Below, one piece after another: positions 1-5,680 of a stretch of DNA of 5,680 nt. The stretch spans positions 1 to 5,680 of the forward strand of contig JANXNM010000009.1 of the NCBI GenBank assembly GCA_025354065.1, written 5' to 3'. Below the pieces are notes generated by a model that did not search any database, had not been told where the DNA came from, and was given only the letters and a program-made list of their open reading frames with translations. The translations under genes and the position numbers were made by a program. Origin of the DNA: Synechococcales cyanobacterium 340R_concoct_173_sub. GTDB taxonomy: Bacteria > Cyanobacteriota > Cyanobacteriia > Leptolyngbyales > Leptolyngbyaceae. Positions within the stretch are counted from its first letter, which is position 1. Each line of letters starts with the position of its first letter.

Positions 1-1
1 A

Positions 2-949
2 ACTATTCAAGAATATGTTGGGCAAAAAGATTTAAAGGACGTGCTTGATATTGCAATTCGGGCAGCAAAAGCGCGGGGAGAATGTTTAGATCATTTGTTG
101 CTCTATGGTCCGCCGGGATTAGGGAAAACCACAATGTCGCTTATTCTGGCTGGTGAAATGGGCGTAAATTGTAAGATTAGTAGTGCGCCATCGTTGGAGC
201 GTCCTCGGGATATTGTGGGATTGTTGATGAATTTGCAGGAAGGTGATGTTCTATTCATTGACGAGATTCATCGATTACCCCGGATAACGGAAGAAATCTT
301 GTATCCTGCGATGGAAGATTTTAGAATTGAAATTACCATTGGCAAAGGTCAAACGGCTCGAACCCGATCGTTGGCATTACCTAAGTTCACCATGGTTGGC
401 GCAACGACGCGGGTCGGTGCATTGAGTTCACCCCTACGCGATCGATTTGGATTGATTCAGCGGTTGCGTTTTTATGAATTAGATGAATTGACACAGATTG
501 TATTGCGAACATCGTCATTATTAGAAACCCCTATAGATCAGGCTGGAGCAGAAGAAATTGCTCGTCGGGCACGCGGCACACCTCGAATTGCAAACCGTTT
601 GTTGAAGCGGGTTCGAGACTATGCTCAAGTCAAAGAAAGCGGATCAATTAATCAAACGATCGCATCGGAAGCATTAGAATTATTTAATGTTGATCCCTGT
701 GGATTAGACTGGACCGATCGGCGAATGTTGAGTGTAATGATTGAACGGTTTAATGGTGGTCCTGTGGGATTAGAAACTATGGCCGCATCAACGGGTGAAG
801 ATGCACAAACCATTGAAGAAGTGTATGAACCTTATTTAATGCAAATTGGCTATTTAGCCCGAACGCCAAGGGGACGAGTTGCCACGGCAGCAGCTTGGAA
901 GCATTTGGGGTTTGATATGCCGAGCAGTCAGTTAACATTGCTTGGATAA
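2..949 (+). CDS. ruvB: Holliday junction branch-migration ATPase RuvB (5' end outside window)
   Basis: RuvB is the hexameric AAA+ motor that, with RuvA, drives branch migration of Holliday junctions in recombinational repair in the cytoplasm. The frame is open to the left edge, so the true start lies upstream; the visible part is 315 residues. The GTG at 41 is inside the conserved domain (it follows VGQKDLKD) and is not a start. In visible-residue numbering, Walker A GPPGLGKT is at 36-43, Walker B DEIH at 87-90, sensor 1 GATTR at 133-137 and the arginine-finger segment PLRDRFG at about 144-150. The C-terminal winged-helix part is complete, with [25 protein letters not shown] and RTPRGR. By alignment of Walker A with E. 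coli RuvB, at least about 25 N-terminal residues are missing. [15 protein letters not shown] is typical of cyanobacterial RuvB. The gene ends in a tandem repeat that supplies two in-frame stop codons. Confidence 0.97.
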   Translation, partial: TIQEYVGQKDLKDVLDIAIRAAKARGECLDHLLLYGPPGLGKTTMSLILAGEMGVNCKISSAPSLERPRDIVGLLMNLQEGDVLFIDEIHRLPRITEEILYPAMEDFRIEITIGKGQTARTRSLALPKFTMVGATTRVGALSSPLRDRFGLIQRLRFYELDELTQIVLRTSSLLETPIDQAGAEEIARRARGTPRIANRLLKRVRDYAQVKESGSINQTIASEALELFNVDPCGLDWTDRRMLSVMIERFNGGPVGLETMAASTGEDAQTIEEVYEPYLMQIGYLARTPRGRVATAAAWKHLGFDMPSSQLTLLG

Positions 950-959
950 TTTGGATAAT
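942..959 (+). repeat. Perfect 9-bp tandem duplication across the ruvB stop
   Basis: TTGGATAAT occurs twice back to back (942-950 and 951-959). Because 9 is a multiple of three, the stop codon is duplicated in frame (TAA at 947-949 and again at 957-959). The second copy also contains GATAAT (954-959), which with TTAACA (932-937) and a 16-bp spacer could form a weak promoter for the downstream lyase gene. The promoter reading is only a pattern match. Confidence 0.6.
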
Positions 960-1014
960 ACTGTACAATTTAAGTACTTTGGAATTTCAATGGATTAACA
1001 ATCTATATATTTCT

Positions 1015-1854
1015 ATGAAAATATTCTTAAGATGGAAGCTAATGATTGGACTACTCATTTTAGCTAATGTGGCAATGTTTCCTAAGCCGCTGGCACATGG
1101 AAGTGAGGTGAAACCTAATCTAATTTGGAACGGTAGTTTCGAGACTCAAAATTGGCAGAAAAATTGGAACTTATCTGATCAAAAGTGGGGACTGGAGAAT
1201 ACTGCTCTTATTCCGGATCAAACAAATCGATTTAAACAAGTATTACGGGTTCGTTATCCGGCTGGTTCGGCTAGTCCCGCTGTCACTAGAAAGGGTGCTC
1301 CATCTGGAGGTGCGCAATTCTATGGCCGATTAAATTTAAATGCCGATCGATCGTCTCAGAACCATTTACGACTACGATATTTTTTGCGATTTAGTAATAA
1401 TTTTGATTTTGTCAAAGGCGGTAAACTCCCCGGATTCTATGGTGGGGTTGGGAATAGCGGCGGTGATATTCCGAATGGACGTGATGGATTTTCGTCGCGA
1501 TTGATGTGGCGCAAAAATGGTGCAGGTGAAGTGTATGCTTACTTGCCAAGTAGTAAAGACTTCGGAACCTCAATTGGGCGTGGGCAGTGGACTTTTAAAC
1601 CTGGAGTTTGGCATCAGATTGAGCAAGAAATTAAACTCAATGACCCGACTCAATCGAATGGTGGGGTGAAAATTTGGATTGATAGTACCTTAGTGTTGAA
1701 TCAATCCAAATTAAAGTGGCGCACCGATTCAAACTTGATTGTTGATGGTATCTTCTTCTCAACATTCTTTGGAGGACAAGATGCCAGTTGGTCAACGCCA
1801 AAAGATGTTTACATTGATTTTGCAGAGTTCGCGATCGTCCCTAATTCGCAATAA
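1015..1854 (+). CDS. Secreted polysaccharide lyase, PL14-like (alginate/glucuronan-lyase type)
   Basis: This is a predicted exported lyase of 279 residues that cleaves uronic-acid polysaccharide by beta-elimination. I chose the ATG at 1015: it gives a classic signal peptide (MKIFLRWK, then a hydrophobic stretch at residues 9-22, and probable cleavage after AHG at 27-29). The frame also opens at a TTG at 979, which would add 12 residues and hide the n-region. No strong ribosome-binding site is visible at either start. The mature part, about 250 residues, is one beta-rich domain. The motifs match the PL14 family (Chlorella virus vAL-1): KGGKLPG at about 134-140, SSRLMWR at 160-166, YAY at 174-176 and FSTFFGG at 248-254. 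From memory of vAL-1, the active-site residues are Lys197, Ser219, Arg221, Tyr233 and Tyr235. The counterparts here are K137, S160, R162, Y174 and Y176, and the Arg-Tyr-Tyr spacing matches exactly. The gene converges on the Alg8-like synthase, which suggests it trims or releases that polymer. The precise substrate is not determined. Confidence 0.85.
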   Translation: MKIFLRWKLMIGLLILANVAMFPKPLAHGSEVKPNLIWNGSFETQNWQKNWNLSDQKWGLENTALIPDQTNRFKQVLRVRYPAGSASPAVTRKGAPSGGAQFYGRLNLNADRSSQNHLRLRYFLRFSNNFDFVKGGKLPGFYGGVGNSGGDIPNGRDGFSSRLMWRKNGAGEVYAYLPSSKDFGTSIGRGQWTFKPGVWHQIEQEIKLNDPTQSNGGVKIWIDSTLVLNQSKLKWRTDSNLIVDGIFFSTFFGGQDASWSTPKDVYIDFAEFAIVPNSQ

Positions 1855-1924
1855 TCTTCAATCTTAGATCTAATCTTCCATTCTAATGATTGAGGAACCG
1901 TCAAAAACGATCGTTATTAGTTAA

Positions 1925-1946
1925 CTTGGTTTAACGGGAAACCAAG
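1925..1946 (-). terminator. Stem-loop at the 3' end of the glycosyltransferase gene
   Basis: An 8-bp perfect inverted repeat, CTTGGTTT (1925-1932) and AAACCAAG (1939-1946), flanks a 6-nt loop. It overlaps the glycosyltransferase stop codon (1933-1931) and sits in the convergent gap between the lyase and glycosyltransferase genes. No U-tract follows immediately on the minus strand; a run of five T lies about 20 nt further on, after the AACGATCGTT palindrome. It could be a weak or bidirectional terminator, or an mRNA-stabilising 3' hairpin. Confidence 0.4.
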
Positions 1947-3475
1947 CCTTGAGCAACCTGTTGATAAAACTGGCGTATAGCAAAATCTTCCCAAGGTCGA
2001 AACTGACCAACTAATATCAAAATGCTCATGGCAAAGGTCAAAATTTGCGCCACAATCATAAACTGAGAAGCCGATCGTTTCAAAAATCGCTTTACAATCC
2101 CGCCGCCAATATCGATCGATTGATTGCCACGATTAGTCCATTTTTGTTGAGCTAAGTTCATTTGTACCCAAATTTTAATTAATGAAGAGAACCATTGCAT
2201 CATTACAAGTAATCCAATATGAATTGGTTTTAAATGCGATTGACGGCCAATAAAAATCAGCATTAACATTATGGGCCGGGTTAATAAAGTCCAAAAAATC
2301 ACTAATCCCGCTACAAACCAATGCCCTTGGAGCGCTGCCAGTAGCAATACGCTAGGTGAAACCAAGGATGTCCAAATACTAAATCTTTGGTCCAGCAAGG
2401 CATACCATATTCCCCATCCTGTCACCTTCGGCCCTAAGGCCAATGCCCGACTGTTGTTGCGTAACATATTACCAAACCACCGCCGCATATTTGCGATCGC
2501 TCGCTCTGGTACAGATCCAGATACTGTTTCGATGGAATACACCAAAGCATCTGGAATATAGAGCATTTCATACCGATTTTTCAACAGCCAAAACCAAGTA
2601 CTTTTATCATCACCAGAAAGGAACTTAAAGCGTCCCCAAAGCCAATCATCTAACTGATCAAATTCTAATTGATCCGCAAATCCAGGATGCAAAGCCGCGT
2701 CGCCCCGAAACAATGAAAATCGTCCAGTCAAACACATCACTTTTCGAGATAAAGAATCCGAGCACATTTGGTAATGTCGTTGGACAAAGCGCAAGTGAAA
2801 CCATTCTGAAAAAAGGTAAGACCCTTGTACTATAGGGATTTCATCTGTTGTTAATGCACCCAATGCCGGAAAAAGTAAAAAGAATGGCAATGTTTTTCGT
2901 AAAACTCCCGGCGCAAGTTCAGAATCACCATCCATCAGGGCAATAATAGTATTGTCTGGAATCCCTATAGTTGCTAATTCCCGTAAACTATCCGCTAGGG
3001 CTTTCCGTTTTCCATGCTGTTGTGTTCGCAAAATTAATTGCACTCTATTTTCTGGATCATTAGCCTTAACGATCGCCTGAATTGCCTCATTTTCCTCATC
3101 GCTGCTACTACTAACAAACACCATTAATGGTTGGTCAAGGGTATAGGCTTCAAACACTATTGCTCGAAAAACGCGTTCGGTAATCCAAGCTTGTTCTTTA
3201 TAGGTTGGGACAATCAAACAGATATTCGGGATAGCTTCACTCGGAACTTGATTTGCAAATTTACGCCAACGGGGAAACTTCCAAAATTGGTAATACCACG
3301 ATCGCATCAACCGCATAAAAAACTGACTCCAACGCCAAGTTCCAATGGCTCCCAAGCTCAAAATTTCAAACATATTGACAGGTCCAAAAACCTGGCCTGA
3401 ATGTAATCCAGTAAAACCAAACCATCCGGTTAATGCAATTGCAAAGCACAACACCAAGTTCATTAAAATCGGCAT
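1931..3475 (-). CDS. Membrane GT2 glycosyltransferase, Alg8-like (mannuronan synthase family)
   Basis: This is a processive inner-membrane glycosyltransferase of 514 residues (P. aeruginosa Alg8 is about 494), predicted to polymerise a nucleotide-activated sugar, GDP-mannuronate in the case of Alg8, and extrude the chain. N-terminal membrane segments lie at about 4-24 and 35-55. The cytoplasmic GT2 domain spans about 84-345, with VPTYKE (89-94), HGKRKAL (154-160), the metal/nucleotide-binding DGD (182-184), GALTTDE (206-212), LTGRFSLFRG (249-258), the catalytic GDDKS (288-292) and RRW (331-333, QxxRW equivalent). Further membrane helices lie at about 368-410, 418-440 and 470-490. The segments SEWFHLRFVQRHYQMC, GDDKSTWF and FGNMLRNNSRAL read almost word for word like Alg8 rather than like cellulose or hyaluronan synthase. 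The start is ATG at 3475, with another ATG four codons on and no strong ribosome-binding site. It follows the hlyD-like gene by 52 bp with no obvious terminator, so the two probably form one operon. The sugar substrate is inferred from family resemblance. Confidence 0.88.
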   Translation of the reverse strand: MPILMNLVLCFAIALTGWFGFTGLHSGQVFGPVNMFEILSLGAIGTWRWSQFFMRLMRSWYYQFWKFPRWRKFANQVPSEAIPNICLIVPTYKEQAWITERVFRAIVFEAYTLDQPLMVFVSSSSDEENEAIQAIVKANDPENRVQLILRTQQHGKRKALADSLRELATIGIPDNTIIALMDGDSELAPGVLRKTLPFFLLFPALGALTTDEIPIVQGSYLFSEWFHLRFVQRHYQMCSDSLSRKVMCLTGRFSLFRGDAALHPGFADQLEFDQLDDWLWGRFKFLSGDDKSTWFWLLKNRYEMLYIPDALVYSIETVSGSVPERAIANMRRWFGNMLRNNSRALALGPKVTGWGIWYALLDQRFSIWTSLVSPSVLLLAALQGHWFVAGLVIFWTLLTRPIMLMLIFIGRQSHLKPIHIGLLVMMQWFSSLIKIWVQMNLAQQKWTNRGNQSIDIGGGIVKRFLKRSASQFMIVAQILTFAMSILILVGQFRPWEDFAIRQFYQQVAQGLVSR

Positions 3476-3527
3476 AATTTTATTACCAATAAGCTAGTGC
3501 AAAGTAAAAAACAGATTAGAGCTTAAG

Positions 3528-4877
3528 CTAGAAGAATGAACTCTGAGTTGAAAAAGTGACTTTTAAAGATTGACCAACACCACACATATTCTGAACATTG
3601 GGTAACTCTTCAATGTTCTTGAATTTAATTACCACACGAGCAGGCACTTGACCGTTTGAATTGCTGGGAACAATCGGAAAGACTGCCTGGGACTGATGTT
3701 TGAGTTGATCGGGATTGATGCCATTTATACTTTCAATCGTGCCTGATAATTGCTGAGAGGAACCCACTGGTATGATATGAACAGGTTGCGATCGGTCAAT
3801 TCTATTAACTTCACTTGCAGGGATGAAAACTTCGACCCAGCGAGACTCACAATCTACAACACTTATTAGAGGTGACGATCGGCTGACGTGTTCACCTTTG
3901 TCGCTGGTTGTTTGGTAGACCCGTCCATTAATAGGTGTTTTAATTTGGGCCTCATCTAATTGGTTTTGAGTCTCAGTTTGTTGAACTTTTAATTGTGCTT
4001 GTTTACCCATGATTTCAGTACTGAGAGTACTGATTTTTACCTTTTGTTCTTGAATACTTTGCATGACATTAATACGTTGACCTTGAAGGCTAGATGTCGC
4101 CGCAAGACTGTCAATGGGTGCTTCCTGTTCGAGTGCTTTTATGGAGGATTGTGCGGAGACTTTTGCCGCATTTGCCTTAACTACATCAGCCTCTGTCCCA
4201 TCCCAAACGGCTTTGATTTGGGCTACTTTTTGTTGAGAAATTGCACCTTCCGCTGCCAGAGATGCGTATCGGTTGTAGTCTATCTTGGCCGCTTTAGCCT
4301 TGATAACGGCAGCATCAATTTCAGCTTGGTATTGCGAGAGGTCAATGGTTGCGGCTTGAACTTTAGCATTATTCACCGATCGGCCATGGTTATCGAGATT
4401 GCTTTGTTGGGACGTAAGTTGTAATTCTTGTTGTTCGATACCATTGAGTTGAGTATTCAAAAGTACTAAAGTTTGTTCAACTTGGCGTTTCTGATCATTC
4501 AATAAATCAAGGTCTGCTTTTAGCTTCAAAGTCGCTGCTTGTACTTCTAATGGGGGCTTAATTTTTGCCATTATTTGACCAGCCACCACCTCAGAACCAG
4601 GTTTTACATTAAATTCAACGATTGAACCTTCTTGCGGTGATCGCAATTCAACTGTTTTAGCATTGACGACAGCGTTATCGACCGTAAAGTAAAGCATTCG
4701 AGATTGCATAGCCCAAGCGCTTGCTGTCAAGACTAATGCACCAAAGCCTAATGAACCACTCGCGATCGCCAGTCGTCCGAGAAGTGTTGATTTACTTAGA
4801 TCTGGAGGTTGGTAAATCAATGGATTGTCAGATGTGATCGACGGTGGGGCGATCGCTGTCACTTGTAGTTTAGGCAT
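3528..4877 (-). CDS. HlyD-family membrane-fusion/periplasmic adaptor protein
   Basis: This is a 449-residue envelope adaptor, anchored in the inner membrane and reaching across the periplasm. It probably couples the neighbouring polysaccharide synthase to export. The order is: short cytoplasmic tail (1-33); one membrane helix (about 34-57); first biotinyl-lipoyl half (about 75-107, with SPQEGSIVEFNVKPGSEV); a long Gln/Ala/Lys-rich coiled-coil hairpin (about 110-308); second lipoyl half (about 309-341, with KTPINGRVYQTTSDKGEHV); then a beta-barrel region (about 345-445, with VEVFIPASEVNRI and PARVVIKFK). Start ATG at 4877 is supported by AAGGG at 4889-4885, 7 nt upstream. It is the first gene of the minus-strand pair with the Alg8-like enzyme. 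In alginate systems this position is taken by Alg44, but Alg44 carries an N-terminal PilZ c-di-GMP domain and this protein has only about 33 residues there. No ABC or RND transporter gene lies beside it, so a role as synthase partner is more likely than drug efflux. Confidence 0.88.
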   Translation of the reverse strand: MPKLQVTAIAPPSITSDNPLIYQPPDLSKSTLLGRLAIASGSLGFGALVLTASAWAMQSRMLYFTVDNAVVNAKTVELRSPQEGSIVEFNVKPGSEVVAGQIMAKIKPPLEVQAATLKLKADLDLLNDQKRQVEQTLVLLNTQLNGIEQQELQLTSQQSNLDNHGRSVNNAKVQAATIDLSQYQAEIDAAVIKAKAAKIDYNRYASLAAEGAISQQKVAQIKAVWDGTEADVVKANAAKVSAQSSIKALEQEAPIDSLAATSSLQGQRINVMQSIQEQKVKISTLSTEIMGKQAQLKVQQTETQNQLDEAQIKTPINGRVYQTTSDKGEHVSRSSPLISVVDCESRWVEVFIPASEVNRIDRSQPVHIIPVGSSQQLSGTIESINGINPDQLKHQSQAVFPIVPSNSNGQVPARVVIKFKNIEELPNVQNMCGVGQSLKVTFSTQSSFF

Positions 4878-5065
4878 AGTCAGACCCTTAAATATAATGT
4901 TTCTAATTCAACAAGTAAATAATCTAATTTTTATAGCTACTCTGTACAGTTACTAAACACCCGGACGTTCACCATATGTATTTTTGCAAATTGAACCCCG
5001 AAACATATAAAGGTCACATGAAGTCTTCTGCAAAAGCGAGAAGAATAGAACAATTATTTTGTCAA
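4878..5065 (-). promoter_or_regulatory. Upstream region of the hlyD-GT2 pair, with possible -10 and palindrome
   Basis: This AT-rich stretch upstream of the hlyD-like start holds no convincing gene on either strand. On the minus strand, TATAAA (4935-4930) could be a -10 element giving a leader of roughly 45 nt. No good -35 hexamer lies 16-18 nt upstream of it. Just upstream of the TATAAA is an 8-bp perfect palindrome, CTGTACAG (4942-4949), placed where a regulator could bind. It does not fit the NtcA pattern (GTA-N8-TAC). The promoter must lie between here and the hairpin at 5066 if that hairpin terminates transcription; the exact elements are guesses. Confidence 0.35.
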
Positions 5066-5109
5066 AAATCCGCTCTAGAATGTAAAGTATTGACTCCTAA
5101 AGCGGATTT
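5066..5109 (-). terminator. Terminator-like hairpin with U-run on the minus strand
   Basis: The arms 5066-5078 (AAATCCGCTCTAG) and 5097-5109 (CTAAAGCGGATTT) pair over 13 positions around an 18-nt loop. The single DNA mismatch (5075/5100) becomes a G-U wobble in minus-strand RNA. On that strand the hairpin is followed by TTTTT and it lies about 40 nt beyond the stop of the ferritin-like remnant. That fits an intrinsic terminator of the former gene that insulates the hlyD-GT2 pair. The loop is long for a terminator, so a leftover of an inverted-repeat element is the alternative. Confidence 0.5.
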
Positions 5110-5147
5110 CTAAATTAGCTCTTTATTTGTCCGCCATTATTTACTCG

Positions 5148-5413
5148 CTAAGATTGGGCCAACGATCGCGATGCCAATGTATAGAATGCCGATTCGAGTT
5201 CTTCACGTAGCAAGGCGAAGTTTAAAATACCAATGTCATCAGCACTGAATACTAATATTTTGATACTTTGTGTTGGACGGGCGGCGACAATTGAGGGCAA
5301 GGTTGCAAGTACTGCTGTGCCAATGCCTAACATGCCCCACTTAAGTAGGATTTAAGTAGGGTTCGCCGTGAAGAGGAGGGGTTGGTCCCTAATTGATCCC
5401 TGGGAAAATTCAT
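5148..5413 (-). pseudogene. Disrupted, truncated Tat-exported ferritin-like protein
   Basis: The minus-strand ATG at 5413 has a GGA about 10 nt upstream and encodes an N-terminus leading into the twin-arginine motif SRRTLLK. The frame then runs to a stop after 28 codons. An 11-bp tandem duplication (5341-5351 and 5352-5362) causes the shift; removing one copy in silico joins SRRTLLKWG directly to MLGIGTAVLATLPSIVAA. That gives an 84-residue product: Tat motif at 15-21, hydrophobic core at about 24-40, likely cleavage after VAA, then DDIGILNFALLREELESAFY. The last segment matches the first helix of the ferritin-like family (Pfam Ferritin_2 style, typically D..ILNFAL.LE.LE.AFYT). Family members are usually around 200 residues or more, so most of the domain, including later metal-binding helices, is missing beyond a TAG at 5150-5148. 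The gene is therefore both frameshifted and 3'-truncated. A short internal ATG product from 5333 (61 residues) is formally possible but would lack the twin arginine. Family naming rests on my reading of the motifs. Confidence 0.7.
5341..5362. repeat. 11-bp tandem duplication that breaks the ferritin-like gene
   Basis: TTAAGTAGGAT (5341-5351) is followed directly by TTAAGTAGGGT (5352-5362), matching at 10 of 11 positions. Eleven is not a multiple of three. Deleting either copy restores a continuous reading frame through the Tat signal peptide on the minus strand. Replication slippage is the simplest origin; the single difference between the copies suggests it is not a brand-new event or assembly artefact. 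Confidence 0.75.
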
Positions 5414-5635
5414 ACACTCTATATCCTATAACGGTTACATCGGGAAATACGGTGTCCTTTTCGGTCCGTATACGGATATGTACGTAGGAGCTTTGAGTTT
5501 GGATTCATGGAACACTAACTTAATTTTGCTGATCGGCTTAACCTACGATCGGGTGCGGATCTGAATGTGTATAGAACATTAACTTGAGGGCTACGATCGC
5601 AAGTAGGAAGAGACATCGGAATTTCTTTTGGGTAG
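5397..5635 (+). pseudogene. Possible decayed coding remnant, beta-barrel-like
   Basis: I do not recognise a family. One frame is open from 5397 to the TGA at 5562-5564 (55 codons) and reads like membrane beta-strand protein, with YNGYIGKYGVLFGPYTD and NTNLILLIGLTYDRVR. Another plus-strand frame then continues in the same style (LNVYRTLT, a TGA at 5585-5587, and RSQVGRDIGISFG ending at the TAG at 5633-5635). A single small frameshift near 5555-5560 plus one changed stop codon would join them into one C-terminal tail rich in Tyr, Gly and alternating hydrophobics. The only ATG in the first frame is at 5478, without a clear ribosome-binding site. The left end runs into the start of the ferritin-like remnant, so this may be a truncated 3' gene fragment. 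It could also be chance: the region is short and no homolog is recognised. Confidence 0.3.
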
Positions 5636-5680
5636 AGTTTACAGCCTGTTGCCCTGAGGCTCTAAAATGGCTAGACCGTT
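5636..5680. other. Right-edge stretch with nothing identifiable
   Basis: The last 45 bases hold no supported gene. A short inverted repeat (AGCCT at 5643-5647 and AGGCT at 5657-5661) is present, but neither strand has a following T-run, so I do not call it a terminator. Confidence 0.3.

Noticed and set aside
777..968. 63-codon minus-strand open frame
   Set aside because: It lies opposite the conserved C-terminal domain of RuvB and has no recognisable protein character; it is a shadow frame.
963..977. GTAC-N7-GTAC as a LexA-type box near the ruvB end
   Set aside because: The spacing is wider than the cyanobacterial LexA pattern I know, and its position downstream of ruvB makes SOS control of ruvB from here implausible.
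979..1014. TTG at 979 as the lyase start
   Set aside because: It would place 12 extra residues before a well-formed signal peptide that begins naturally at the ATG at 1015, and it has no ribosome-binding site.
2271..3400. Three plus-strand open frames (2271-2561, 2443-2628, 3131-3400)
   Set aside because: They are antisense to the Alg8-like coding sequence, whose motifs are continuous across the region, and they show no domain features.
3520..3529. Palindrome AGCTTAAGCT between the hlyD-like and GT2 genes
   Set aside because: It has no loop, no extension of the arms and no T-run, so there is no support for a terminator or operator; it overlaps the end of the hlyD-like gene.
3993..4424. 143-codon plus-strand open frame
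   Set aside because: It is antisense to the coiled-coil part of the HlyD-like protein; its Cys/Phe/Leu-rich translation reflects the complement of Gln/Lys/Ala codons.
5465..5476. 12-bp palindrome TCCGTATACGGA as an operator
   Set aside because: It falls inside the possible coding remnant (codons for Pro-Tyr-Thr-Asp) and has no related copy nearby, so it may be coincidental.
5510..5585. Near-repeat GAACACTAACTT / GAACATTAACTT, 64 bp apart
   Set aside because: There are only two copies, and the flanking bases do not match; this is not enough for a repeat family, an attachment site or a CRISPR array.

Overview
The window looks like cyanobacterial chromosome of moderate-to-low G+C. Three lines point that way. 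Three perfect HIP1 octamers (GCGATCGC) are present at 2493-2500, 4762-4769 and 4849-4856, along with many CGATCG cores. The partial RuvB carries the [15 protein letters not shown] wording that I associate with cyanobacterial RuvB. The right-hand remnant resembles the Tat-exported ferritin-like proteins common in cyanobacteria. I cannot name the genus.

Layout. Positions 2-949 (+) hold the 3' part of ruvB, cut by the left edge. About 65 bp later a secreted polysaccharide lyase of the PL14 type is read on the same strand (1015-1854). It converges, across a 76-bp gap, on a minus-strand pair: an HlyD-type membrane-fusion/adaptor protein (4877-3528) followed 52 bp later by a membrane GT2 glycosyltransferase closely resembling Alg8, the mannuronan (alginate) synthase (3475-1931). 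The remaining right-hand 800 bp holds no intact gene. It contains the upstream region of the hlyD-GT2 pair, a terminator-like hairpin, a disrupted and truncated gene for a Tat-exported ferritin-like protein on the minus strand, and a possible decayed membrane-protein-like coding remnant on the plus strand.

How the genes may work together. An Alg8-like synthase, an envelope-spanning HlyD-like partner and an exported uronate-type lyase form a compact make-export-trim set for an acidic, possibly alginate-like, exopolysaccharide. The HlyD protein lacks the PilZ domain of Pseudomonas Alg44, so the usual c-di-GMP switch is not encoded in these genes. The usual alginate accessory genes (algD, algK, algE, algG, algX and others) are absent from the window. 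The chemical identity of the product is inferred from family resemblance, not shown by the sequence. ruvB is a DNA-repair gene and probably unrelated apart from its position.
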